A DNA stretch of 27,009 nucleotides. Origin: DATMXT01 sp035560415 (GTDB taxonomy: Bacteria > Bacillota > Clostridia > Oscillospirales > Feifaniaceae). The stretch covers positions 1 through 27,009 of the forward strand of contig DATMZG010000139.1 of NCBI GenBank assembly GCA_035560415.1, given 5' to 3'. The stretch's first letter is position 1; each line of letters starts with the position of its first letter. The translations under genes and the position numbers were made by a program. Under the pieces are notes generated by a model. It was given only the letters and a program-made list of their open reading frames with translations, did not search any database and was not told the DNA's origin. Below are positions 1-6,350 of this stretch, piece after piece.

Positions 1-10
1 GTGCCCTACC

Positions 11-182
11 AGCGCGAAGTGAATTCGCGCTTGCGGGCGGCAATGATTTGCCTTGTTTTTTTAAGATTTTAAAAAACAAGGATTTTAAACGCATTTTCCC
101 GGCCTTTCGGAGAGCCGGGAAAATCTTTTTGTTGAAAAACGACTTTTTCAACAAAAAGAGCGGAGGGGCATTGCCCCTCCGC
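11..182. repeat. Cluster of six adjacent inverted repeats
   Basis: Six hairpin-forming inverted repeats lie almost end to end. Arms are 12-18/24-30, 39-43/48-52, 51-61/71-81, 93-103/114-124, 125-139/144-158 and 160-170/172-182. The last three abut with zero to one base between them, and all their arms are perfect complements of 11, 15 and 11 bp. The array covers the 3' end of spoIVB and its downstream flank, so bases 69-182 are also read as protein. It could act as a stacked transcription barrier or be a mosaic of small palindromic repeat elements. No run of T follows in the spoIVB direction, so it is not a textbook intrinsic terminator. The arms are read directly; the role is inference. Confidence 0.8.
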
Positions 183-1223
183 TGTCTCGAGCATGGACTC
201 GATGAAAATGCCGTATCCCTTTGTCGGATCGCTCAGCATGACGTGTGTGACTGCGCCCACGAGTTTTCCGTTTTGGATGATGGGGCTTCCGCTCATGCCC
301 TGGACAATTCCGCCCGTGAGTTCAATCAGCTTTGGGTCGGTCACCGAGATGCACATGCTCTTTCCGTCGACCGCTCCCGGTATGATTTTCGTGATTTCAA
401 TCTCATACCACTGCGCTGAGCCTGAAGCGGCGCAGACGATATGCGCGGGGCCGGTCTTCACTTCACCCCGCAGCGCAACCTCAATGAGGGGACCGCTTGG
501 CTCATAGGCATTGCCCAGCTGACCGAATATGCCGGTCTTGCCGTTTGCATACAGCGTTCCGATGTTGACCGAATCATCGAAAACACCGACCAGCTCGCCG
601 GCCGCACCCTTTTGTCCTTTGCGGATGTCGATGATGGTGGCGCCGACAACCGTTCCCTTGTCAATGGGGACAATCTCGCCGGTGTCCACGTCACAGATTG
701 CGTGTCCGAGTCCGCCGAAAGTTCCGATATGCGGGTCGAAGAAGGTCAGGGTGCCAATTCCGGCCGTGGAGTCGCGCACCCACATGCCGGCCATATAGCC
801 CTCCTGTCCTGTGGGCTTGACCGGCTGGACGACAGCCTCAAAGCTGCCCTCCCTGCGCTTCACGGTCAGGGTCACGGCTTGTCCGCCGCTGCCTCCAAGG
901 ATTTCCGAGAGCTGTTCAACGGTGGTGATCTGCTCTCCGCAGGCTGCCGTAATGACATCCTTAATGCGGATGCCGGCCTCATATGCCGGGCTTCGGGTGC
1001 CGGATTCGGTTTGAATGTCCGAGAGTCCGACGACCATGACGCCGCTGGCATAGATTTTTACGCCAAACGCATTGCCGCCGAGGATGACTTCGTAGCCGGA
1101 AAAGTTTCCGGCCGCCGAGACGGCAGCCCCGCCGGCCGGCGGGATTGCCGCCAGCAGGAAGGCTGCGGCCAGCGCCGCAAACGGCTTTCTGAGAGAGCGA
1201 GGGTTGACCCGTGATTGCTTCAA
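69..1223 (-). CDS. spoIVB: SpoIVB-type sporulation serine peptidase (S55 family)
   Basis: SpoIVB is made in the forespore, crosses into the intermembrane space and cleaves SpoIVFA, which triggers pro-sigma-K processing by SpoIVFB. The 384-residue product has a basic N-terminus and a hydrophobic export or anchor segment (about 14-38). A PDZ-like domain follows (about 50-130) with the typical 'SPAYEAGIRIKD' loop. The S55 peptidase domain (about 140-345) contains GLGHAICD with the likely catalytic His174 and QGMSGSPI with the likely nucleophile in Ser311-Ser313. The start is TTG, preceded by a GGGGAGGG ribosome binding site. The other reading of this site (ATG at 1242) is in a different frame and gives no family match. 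The family normally ends soon after the 'GYGIFIE-ML' motif; here about 37 extra residues are translated from the palindrome cluster. spo0A, the usual downstream neighbour, would lie outside the window. Confidence 0.93.
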   Translation of the reverse strand: MKQSRVNPRSLRKPFAALAAAFLLAAIPPAGGAAVSAAGNFSGYEVILGGNAFGVKIYASGVMVVGLSDIQTESGTRSPAYEAGIRIKDVITAACGEQITTVEQLSEILGGSGGQAVTLTVKRREGSFEAVVQPVKPTGQEGYMAGMWVRDSTAGIGTLTFFDPHIGTFGGLGHAICDVDTGEIVPIDKGTVVGATIIDIRKGQKGAAGELVGVFDDSVNIGTLYANGKTGIFGQLGNAYEPSGPLIEVALRGEVKTGPAHIVCAASGSAQWYEIEITKIIPGAVDGKSMCISVTDPKLIELTGGIVQGMSGSPIIQNGKLVGAVTHVMLSDPTKGYGIFIESMLETAEGQCPSALFVEKVVFQQKDFPGSPKGRENAFKILVF

Positions 1224-1232
1224 AATAAATCC

Positions 1233-1265
1233 CTCCCCGCATACAGTTTTACCGCATGCGGGGAG
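1233..1265 (-). promoter_or_regulatory. Hairpin that includes the spoIVB ribosome binding site
   Basis: Bases 1233-1242 and 1256-1265 are perfect 10-bp complements around a 13-base loop. On the minus strand the 3' arm ends in GGGGAG, which is most of the GGGGAGGG Shine-Dalgarno sequence used by the TTG start at 1223. If the transcript begins upstream, the folded form would hide the ribosome binding site. The pairing is seen directly; translational control is inference. Confidence 0.5.
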
Positions 1266-1416
1266 TAATATTATGTTGACTTTTTGCCTTGACCGACAAT
1301 ATCTGTATGATTGTTTTTATGTTTTGAGTATATTCTATTCATAAGGAAGGGATTTTTGAGAAAACCCTTGGAATATTGCCGAATATCAGCTATAATCGTA
1401 AAAAAACAGGATGTCC
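1266..1416 (-). other. AT-rich intergenic region upstream of spoIVB
   Basis: No coding potential is visible. An imperfect hairpin (arms near 1347-1351 and 1365-1369, extended by T4/A4 pairing) lies after the EamA gene, but no T-run follows it on the minus strand, so it is at best a weak terminator. Minus-strand CATACAGAT at 1301-1309 resembles a sigma-E type -10, and CATAATA near 1270-1276 resembles a forespore-sigma -10. Neither has a convincing -35 at the right distance. The spoIVB promoter must lie here or be read-through, but I cannot fix it. Confidence 0.4.
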
Positions 1417-2319
1417 CTAAATTATGGTAATTTTTTCCTTCTCTTCAACGGTTTCTTCGTTTTGCCGCGCGGCGTAGACAAGGCCGGCCATGATGAGAAT
1501 CCCGCCGGCAAGCCCGCCCGCCGTCAGGCGTTCTCCGAGCAGCAGGCGCGAAGCCAGCAGCGTGAAAAGCGGCTCGGCGCAAAAGAGCAGCGACACGAGG
1601 GCCGAAGAGAGCTTTTGCAGCGCAAAGTTTTGAATGCTCCAGGCAATGCAGGTGCAAAAGACGGCGAGGTAGACGACGACGGCATAGCCCTCAGGGGCGA
1701 TGTCCTTGGGCAGCGGCTCAAAGAGAAGGGCGGCGGCAAGACAAAAGCCGGCTGAGACAAAAGTCGACATGGCGGCAATGGTGATGGGGCCCAGAGTCTT
1801 CAAGTGTTTTGCCGTCAGCACGACCGCAAGTGACGTGAGGGCAGAGCCGAGCAGCGCCAGCGCCTCGCCAAGTCCAAAGCCGAGCATGCCCCCGCACAGG
1901 AAGTACATGCCGGCCGTGACGACGGCGATTGCGGCAAGGTCTTTGCCGCGGGCCCGCTGCCCGAGCAGGGGCCACGCGAAAAACGGCGTGAAAACAAGGG
2001 CGAGCGACATCAAAAAACCGGCGTTTGTCGCCGAAGTCCAAATTAAGGACAGGTTGCAGGCGAGAAAAGCGCCGGCCGTGCACAGCGAAATGACAAGGCA
2101 GGAAAAATGCGCCGCCTTATCATAACCTTCTTTAATTTTATTGTGCGCAAAAAGAATAAAAATCACCGACGCCAAAATAAACCGCAGCGCAAGACACCAC
2201 AGCGGGGTGACCGAGCGCTGCGCAATTTTAATGAGCGGATTGCCGACGCCCCAGAGTGCTGTTTGCAGCAGGACGAGGGCGATAAATCGAAAATTTTCGT
2301 CCGCTTTGAAACGCCGCAC
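1417..2319 (-). CDS. EamA/DMT-family membrane transporter
   Basis: A 300-residue integral membrane protein of the drug/metabolite transporter superfamily, built of two EamA repeats with about ten hydrophobic helices. The first repeat (about 12-140) holds 'LWGVGNPLIKIAQ' and 'SLIWTSATNAGFLMSL'; the second (about 150-285) holds 'NFALQKLSSALVSLLFCAEP' near its end, which is characteristic. Members export metabolites or amino acids, and the substrate cannot be read from sequence. The start is GTG at 2319, with AGGAGGG five to six bases upstream. An ATG overlapping it (2321) is in another frame that does not encode the family. The short charged C-terminal tail is typical. The gene directly follows the rpmB terminator, so it depends on read-through or on a promoter I could not identify. 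Confidence 0.88.
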   Translation of the reverse strand: MRRFKADENFRFIALVLLQTALWGVGNPLIKIAQRSVTPLWCLALRFILASVIFILFAHNKIKEGYDKAAHFSCLVISLCTAGAFLACNLSLIWTSATNAGFLMSLALVFTPFFAWPLLGQRARGKDLAAIAVVTAGMYFLCGGMLGFGLGEALALLGSALTSLAVVLTAKHLKTLGPITIAAMSTFVSAGFCLAAALLFEPLPKDIAPEGYAVVVYLAVFCTCIAWSIQNFALQKLSSALVSLLFCAEPLFTLLASRLLLGERLTAGGLAGGILIMAGLVYAARQNEETVEEKEKITII

Positions 2320-2330
2320 ATGACCCTCCT

Positions 2331-2358
2331 AAAAAAATCAGCCGCCCCGAAGGACGGC
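2331..2358 (-). terminator. Intrinsic terminator of rpmB
   Basis: On the minus strand, GCCGTCC and GGGCGGC pair around a TTCG tetraloop (7 bp, one G-U pair) and are followed by TGATTTTTTT. This is a standard Rho-independent terminator just after the rpmB stop. The T-run is immediately followed by the AGGAGGG ribosome binding site of the EamA gene. Confidence 0.85.
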
Positions 2359-2369
2359 ATCATTTTTTG

Positions 2370-2558
2370 TCAGACAGCTCTTGTCACCTTGCCGGAGCGC
2401 AGGCAACGCGTGCACACGTAAATATACTTGCTGCCGCCGTCGACGACCGCCTTTACGCGCTTGACATTGGGCTTCCATGCCCTATTGGAGCGGCGGTGGG
2501 AGTGCGAAACCTTAATTCCAAAGGCCACGCCCTTACCGCAGACATCACACTTAGCCAT
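2370..2558 (-). CDS. rpmB: 50S ribosomal protein L28 (bL28)
   Basis: A 62-residue basic protein of the large ribosomal subunit, the normal size for Bacillota bL28. The start 'MAKCDVCGKG', the 'SHSHRRSNRAWKPN' segment and the end 'CTRCLRSGKVTRAV' are family hallmarks. Two CxxC pairs (Cys4/Cys7 and Cys50/Cys53) mark it as the zinc-binding (C+) form rather than the zinc-free paralogue. The ATG start has GGAGGG seven to eight bases upstream. It is a single-gene unit: its own promoter lies at 2599-2628 and an intrinsic terminator directly downstream. It is divergent from the hprK operon. Confidence 0.97.
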   Translation of the reverse strand: MAKCDVCGKGVAFGIKVSHSHRRSNRAWKPNVKRVKAVVDGGSKYIYVCTRCLRSGKVTRAV

Positions 2559-2598
2559 TTTCTTCCCTCCTGTTCCGGGTTTTCAATCAGCAATGGAC

Positions 2599-2628
2599 AT
2601 TTTACCACAGGTACATAGATAAAATCAA
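2599..2628 (-). promoter_or_regulatory. Candidate sigma-A promoter of rpmB
   Basis: Minus-strand TTGATT (2623-2628) and TAAAAT (2599-2604) are separated by 18 bases and lie about 40 bases upstream of the rpmB start codon. Both hexamers match the vegetative consensus at four or five positions. Confidence 0.6.
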
Positions 2629-2648
2629 GTGCTTTTTTCATATTTCTA

Positions 2649-2677
2649 TTGTTGCGCACCCCCGCATCGTATATAAT
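2649..2677 (+). promoter_or_regulatory. Candidate sigma-A promoter of the hprK-pfkA operon
   Basis: TTGTTG (2649-2654) is followed after 17 bases by a perfect TATAAT (2672-2677). The start codon of hprK is 22 bases downstream, leaving a short leader that carries the GGAGGTGGG ribosome binding site. No other good promoter is apparent in the tightly packed genes that follow. Confidence 0.65.
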
Positions 2678-2698
2678 ATTCCTTGGAGGTGGGAATCC

Positions 2699-3703
2699 GT
2701 GGAATACAGCATCGCCCTAAAAGAAATCATTGAAAAATTTAATCTGGAAATACTTTTCCTTCCGGAAAACGGCGGCGAAATCCGGGTGACCAGGGCCGAC
2801 CTCAACCGGCCGGGACTCGCCCTTGCCGGCTACCTCGACTTTTTTGACAGCGACCGCATTTTGCTCATGGGCCGCACTGAGATGTCCTTCCTCGAGCGGT
2901 TCACAGCCGAAAAAAGGTACGACACGGTGGCCCGCGTCATGGCCAAACGCCCGCCCGCCGTCATTGTCGCCCGCGGCGTCACCCCACAAAAAGAGATCAT
3001 GCAGGCCGTATATGAAAACGAGGTGCCGCTGCTGCGCTCCTACGACAGCACCACCAACCTCACGGCCAAAATGTTTGAATACCTCTCCACAGAGCTCGCC
3101 TCCCGCACGACGGTGCACGGCGTACTGATGGAGGTCTACGGCTGGGGCGTTTTGATGCTCGGCGAGAGCGGCATCGGCAAGAGCGAGACGGCGGTTGAGC
3201 TCATCAAGCGCGGACACAGGCTTGTGGCCGATGACGCGGTCGAAATCAAAAAGCTGCCGGACGGGCGGCTGACGGGGACGGCCCCGCCTTCGACCCGCCA
3301 CTTCATGGAGCTGCGCGGAATCGGCATCATTGACGTGCGCCGGCTCTTTGGCATGAGCGCCGTCAAAATTTATGAAAATATCCTGCTCATCGCCCGGCTT
3401 GAGGCCTGGAATCAGGAGAAGCACTACGACCGGCTGGGGCTTGACGACCAGTACGAGGAGCTCTTAGGTGTGCAGGTGCCGGCCATTACAGTGCCGGTGC
3501 GCCCCGGCCGCACGCTCGCCACCATCATTGAGGTGGCGGCCATGAACGGCCGAATGAAAATGATGGGGTACAACTCGGCCGAGGCGTTAAACCGGCGCAT
3601 CATGCGCGACATGAGCTCCGATATCGACGAGCGCGACATGGGCTATATGCCCTCCAATCCGCACTATTCGGGTGACAGCACGCTTCCGGGGAGGTCATTA
3701 TGA
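2699..3703 (+). CDS. hprK: HPr kinase/phosphorylase
   Basis: A bifunctional enzyme that phosphorylates HPr of the PTS on Ser46 using ATP or PPi and reverses the reaction with phosphate, setting carbon catabolite control in Bacillota. The 334-residue protein has the N-terminal domain (about 1-130). The kinase domain begins at 'VHGVLMEVYGWGVLML', containing His140, and runs straight into the Walker A loop GESGIGKS (155-162). Asp178-Asp179 follow the loop. The family signatures 'ELRGIGIIDVRRLFG' (204-218) and 'VRPGRTLATIIEVAAMN' (267-283) are both present. The C-terminal tail of about 20 residues is variable in the family. The GTG start follows GGAGGTGGGAATCC. It is first in an operon and overlaps murB by 4 bases. 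Confidence 0.96.
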   Translation: MEYSIALKEIIEKFNLEILFLPENGGEIRVTRADLNRPGLALAGYLDFFDSDRILLMGRTEMSFLERFTAEKRYDTVARVMAKRPPAVIVARGVTPQKEIMQAVYENEVPLLRSYDSTTNLTAKMFEYLSTELASRTTVHGVLMEVYGWGVLMLGESGIGKSETAVELIKRGHRLVADDAVEIKKLPDGRLTGTAPPSTRHFMELRGIGIIDVRRLFGMSAVKIYENILLIARLEAWNQEKHYDRLGLDDQYEELLGVQVPAITVPVRPGRTLATIIEVAAMNGRMKMMGYNSAEALNRRIMRDMSSDIDERDMGYMPSNPHYSGDSTLPGRSL

Positions 3704-4581
3704 GCCTTGCGGACTACGCTGAGCTTCGCACCATGGTCCCCATGTCGGAGCTGACGACTTTCCGCATCGGGGGGCCCGCTTTGACAGTCGCGGCGCCCCG
3801 CGGCCTCTCTTTTGTGGCGCCGCTGCTCACCGCCGCAAGGGAGACCGGCGCGCCTGTGCTGGTGCTGGGCGGCGGCTCCAACCTTTTGGTGGCAGATAAA
3901 GGCTTTTCCGGCACAGTCGTCGCCATGCGGCCATACTGCGCTGATATCACGGTGGAGGGGCGCATTGTCACGGCCGAAGCCGGGGCGACGCTCGCCGCAG
4001 TCGCGGCTGCGGCCCGGGACGCGGGGCTTTCGGGGCTGGAGTTTGCGGCCGGCATTCCGGGCACGGTCGGCGGCGGCCTCTACATGAACGCCGGCGCTTA
4101 CGGCGGGGAGCTCTCGGGCGTCCTCCTTCGAGCGCTGCTGCTCGACGCCGATTTACACGAATATGAGGCGGACGCCGCGGGCCTTGACATGTCCTACCGC
4201 CATACGGCCCTGATGGAGCGGGGCGATGTCGTACTCAGAGCCTCCTTTATGCTCACACCCGCTTCCCCCGCCGACATTTCGGCAAAAATGGAGGACCTCG
4301 CGAAGCGCCGCCGCGAAAAGCAGCCCCTGACCTACCCCTCGGCCGGAAGCACTTTCAAGCGCCCGGCGGGCGACTACGCCGCCCGCCTCATTGACGCGGC
4401 GGGACTTCGCGGGCTGCAGGTCGGGGGAGCCGCCGTCAGCGAAAAGCACGCCGGATTTGTCGTAAACCTCGGGGAGGCGACGGCGGCCGACGTGCGGGCT
4501 TTGATGGCGCAGGTGACTAAGGCCGTTTACGAGCGGTTTGGCGTCACGCTTGAACCGGAGATAAGGATGGTGGGATTTTAA
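3700..4581 (+). CDS. murB: UDP-N-acetylenolpyruvoylglucosamine reductase
   Basis: A cytoplasmic FAD enzyme that uses NADPH to reduce UDP-GlcNAc-enolpyruvate to UDP-MurNAc, the second committed step of peptidoglycan precursor synthesis. The 293 residues match the compact type II form. The FAD-binding segment 'VLGGGSNLLVAD' is at 55-66 and 'AGIPGTVGG' at 117-125. The substrate-site 'SYRHT' is at 165-169, and 'YPSAGSTFKRP' (212-222) carries the serine that acts as general acid. The C-terminal 'EPEIRMVGF' contains the conserved catalytic Glu. It starts with ATGA overlapping the end of hprK and shares one base with rapZ (TAATG), so translational coupling is likely. The hprK-murB-rapZ order is common in Clostridia. 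Confidence 0.96.
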   Translation: MSLADYAELRTMVPMSELTTFRIGGPALTVAAPRGLSFVAPLLTAARETGAPVLVLGGGSNLLVADKGFSGTVVAMRPYCADITVEGRIVTAEAGATLAAVAAAARDAGLSGLEFAAGIPGTVGGGLYMNAGAYGGELSGVLLRALLLDADLHEYEADAAGLDMSYRHTALMERGDVVLRASFMLTPASPADISAKMEDLAKRRREKQPLTYPSAGSTFKRPAGDYAARLIDAAGLRGLQVGGAAVSEKHAGFVVNLGEATAADVRALMAQVTKAVYERFGVTLEPEIRMVGF

Positions 4582-5435
4582 TGGAGACGCTGATCATCAC
4601 CGGCATGTCGGGGGCCGGAAAGAGCCTTGCCGTCAACGCGCTCGAGGACATCGGCTACTTCTGCCTCGACAACATCCCGCCAACGCTGGTCCCCCGGTTT
4701 GTGGAGCTGGCGCAGTCCTCCGGCAAAGTGGAAAAGGCCGCCCTCGTCATGGACGGGCGCACGGCCGACAAATTCGAGAATTTTGTCGAAAACGTGCTGG
4801 ACCTCGGCCGCAGCGGGCTGAAGCTGCGGCTGGTGTTTTTGGACGCTTCGAACAGCGTCCTGGTCAAACGCTTTAAGGAGACGAGGCGCAAGCACCCGTT
4901 TCTCGACGTCTGCGACGGGCAGCTGCTGGCCGCCATTGACTATGAGCGGGCGCTTTTGGCTCCCTTGCGCAAGGCGGCCTACTGGGTCATCGACACCTCA
5001 GTCTACAACCCGCGTGAGCTCAAGAGCCACCTCGAGGAGATTTTCGTCGGGGGCCGGCGCAATGCGCTCGCCATCAACATCATGTCTTTCGGCTTTAAAA
5101 ACGGGCTGCCGCCCGACGCCGACATGGTCTTTGACGTGCGCTGCTTTAAAAATCCCTATTACCTCGATTCGCTGCGCCACCTGACCGGCAAGGACCCCTT
5201 AGTGCGGGACTTCGTCTTTTCCGACCCGATGGCGAGGGCTTTCACCTCGCGGCTCATCGACCTTCTGGCTTTCATGATCCCATGCTATGTCGCCGAGGGA
5301 CGGGCCCAGCTCGAAGTGGCCATCGGCTGCACCGGCGGCCACCACCGCTCGGTCGCCATTGCCGAGCGGGTCGCCGAGCACATCAACGACCACCTGATGT
5401 ACTGCTCGGTCTCCCACCGGGACATCCTGATTTAA
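4581..5435 (+). CDS. rapZ: RapZ/YvcJ-family nucleotide-binding protein
   Basis: A P-loop protein that binds ATP/GTP. In enterobacteria RapZ is an RNase E adaptor that senses glucosamine-6-phosphate; the Bacillus homologue YvcJ affects competence, and its molecular role in Clostridia is less clear. The 284 residues are normal in length. Walker A GMSGAGKS is at 8-15, followed by 'ALEDIGYFCLDNIPP'. The central 'DASNSVLVKRFKETRRKHP' leads to the C-terminal 'SFGFKNGLPPDADMVFDVR' (169-187) and 'GCTGGHHRSV' (249-258), all family signatures. It overlaps murB by one base and lies 12 bases before whiA, with an AGGGGGGA ribosome binding site for whiA between them. In many Bacillota yvcK lies at this junction; here it is absent. 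Confidence 0.95.
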   Translation: METLIITGMSGAGKSLAVNALEDIGYFCLDNIPPTLVPRFVELAQSSGKVEKAALVMDGRTADKFENFVENVLDLGRSGLKLRLVFLDASNSVLVKRFKETRRKHPFLDVCDGQLLAAIDYERALLAPLRKAAYWVIDTSVYNPRELKSHLEEIFVGGRRNALAINIMSFGFKNGLPPDADMVFDVRCFKNPYYLDSLRHLTGKDPLVRDFVFSDPMARAFTSRLIDLLAFMIPCYVAEGRAQLEVAIGCTGGHHRSVAIAERVAEHINDHLMYCSVSHRDILI

Positions 5436-5447
5436 GGGGGGACGCCC

Positions 5448-6335
5448 ATGTCCTTTGCCGCTGAGGTCCGGCGGGAGCTCTCGGAAGTTTCCTCCGACTC
5501 CGCCTCCCCCTGCTGCATGCGGGCCGAGGGGTACGGCATGCTGCTTGGGGCCGAAATTTCGGCCGAGCGAATTCGCCTCGTGACCGAGAGCATCGACTCG
5601 GCCACCCGTTTTGCGCGGCTGCTGGACAGGCTCTGCCGGGTGCCCGTTGAAGTGTCGGCCTCCGGCGCCGGATACGCGGCCGAGGCGGCCGAGGAGGCAG
5701 CAAAGGTGCTCGACTTTTTCTACGTCGACCCGGGGGCCCTGGCACGCCGTCTCAGCCGCGCAAACCTCGAGGAGGAGTGCTGTCCGGCCGCCTTTTTGCG
5801 GGGACTGTTTTTGGCGTGCGGCTATATCACGAGCCCCGAAAAGGGCTACCGGCTGGAGTTTGTCACCCGCCACAAGCGGCTGTCGGACGACCTTGCGACG
5901 CTGCTGCGGGAGCGCGGATTTTCGCCTTCTGTCGGCGGGCGCCGCGGCATGCGGGTCATCTACTTCAAGAGCGGCGAGGCGGTCGAGGGGCTGCTGACTC
6001 TCATGGGAGCTCCCCGGTCGGCCGCCGTGGTCGCCGAGGCGAGAAGCCGGAGGGCGGTCTTAAACAACGTCAACCGGCAGATGAACACCGACACCGCCAA
6101 CATTCAAAAGTCGCTGACGGCGGCCCTTTCACAGGTTGAGGCCATCGCAAAACTGCGGGAGAGCGGCGCCTTTGACTTTCTGCCCGAGGAGCTTTCAGTC
6201 ATTGCGGTGCTGCGGGAGCAAAACCCCGACGCGACGCTCGGCTACCTCGCCGAGCTTGCGGGGCTGCCCCGCTCAACCGTCAACCGCAGGCTTTTGAAGC
6301 TGCGGGCGCTGGCCAATGCGCCTTTGAAACCATAG
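5448..6335 (+). CDS. whiA: DNA-binding regulator WhiA
   Basis: WhiA controls sporulation septation in Streptomyces and affects division and chromosome segregation in Bacillus. The protein has 295 residues, close to the usual 300-320. The N-terminal part starts with the typical 'MSFAAEVRREL' and resembles a LAGLIDADG homing-endonuclease fold without nuclease activity; 'FLRGLFLACGYITSPEKGYRLEF' (117-139) is its most recognisable segment. The linker has the conserved 'NNVNRQMNTDTANIQK' (206-221). A C-terminal helix-turn-helix follows (about 250-290), including 'LAELAGLPRSTVNRRLLKL'. It sits between rapZ and dnaE with 15 bases to dnaE, consistent with one transcript. Confidence 0.95.
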   Translation: MSFAAEVRRELSEVSSDSASPCCMRAEGYGMLLGAEISAERIRLVTESIDSATRFARLLDRLCRVPVEVSASGAGYAAEAAEEAAKVLDFFYVDPGALARRLSRANLEEECCPAAFLRGLFLACGYITSPEKGYRLEFVTRHKRLSDDLATLLRERGFSPSVGGRRGMRVIYFKSGEAVEGLLTLMGAPRSAAVVAEARSRRAVLNNVNRQMNTDTANIQKSLTAALSQVEAIAKLRESGAFDFLPEELSVIAVLREQNPDATLGYLAELAGLPRSTVNRRLLKLRALANAPLKP

Positions 6336-6350
6336 AAAAGGAATAACACC

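Noticed and set aside
1301..1333. Sigma-E-like promoter upstream of spoIVB (CATACAGAT with an upstream ATATACT)
   Set aside because: The spacing to the upstream box is too long, and forespore sigma factors would be expected for spoIVB.
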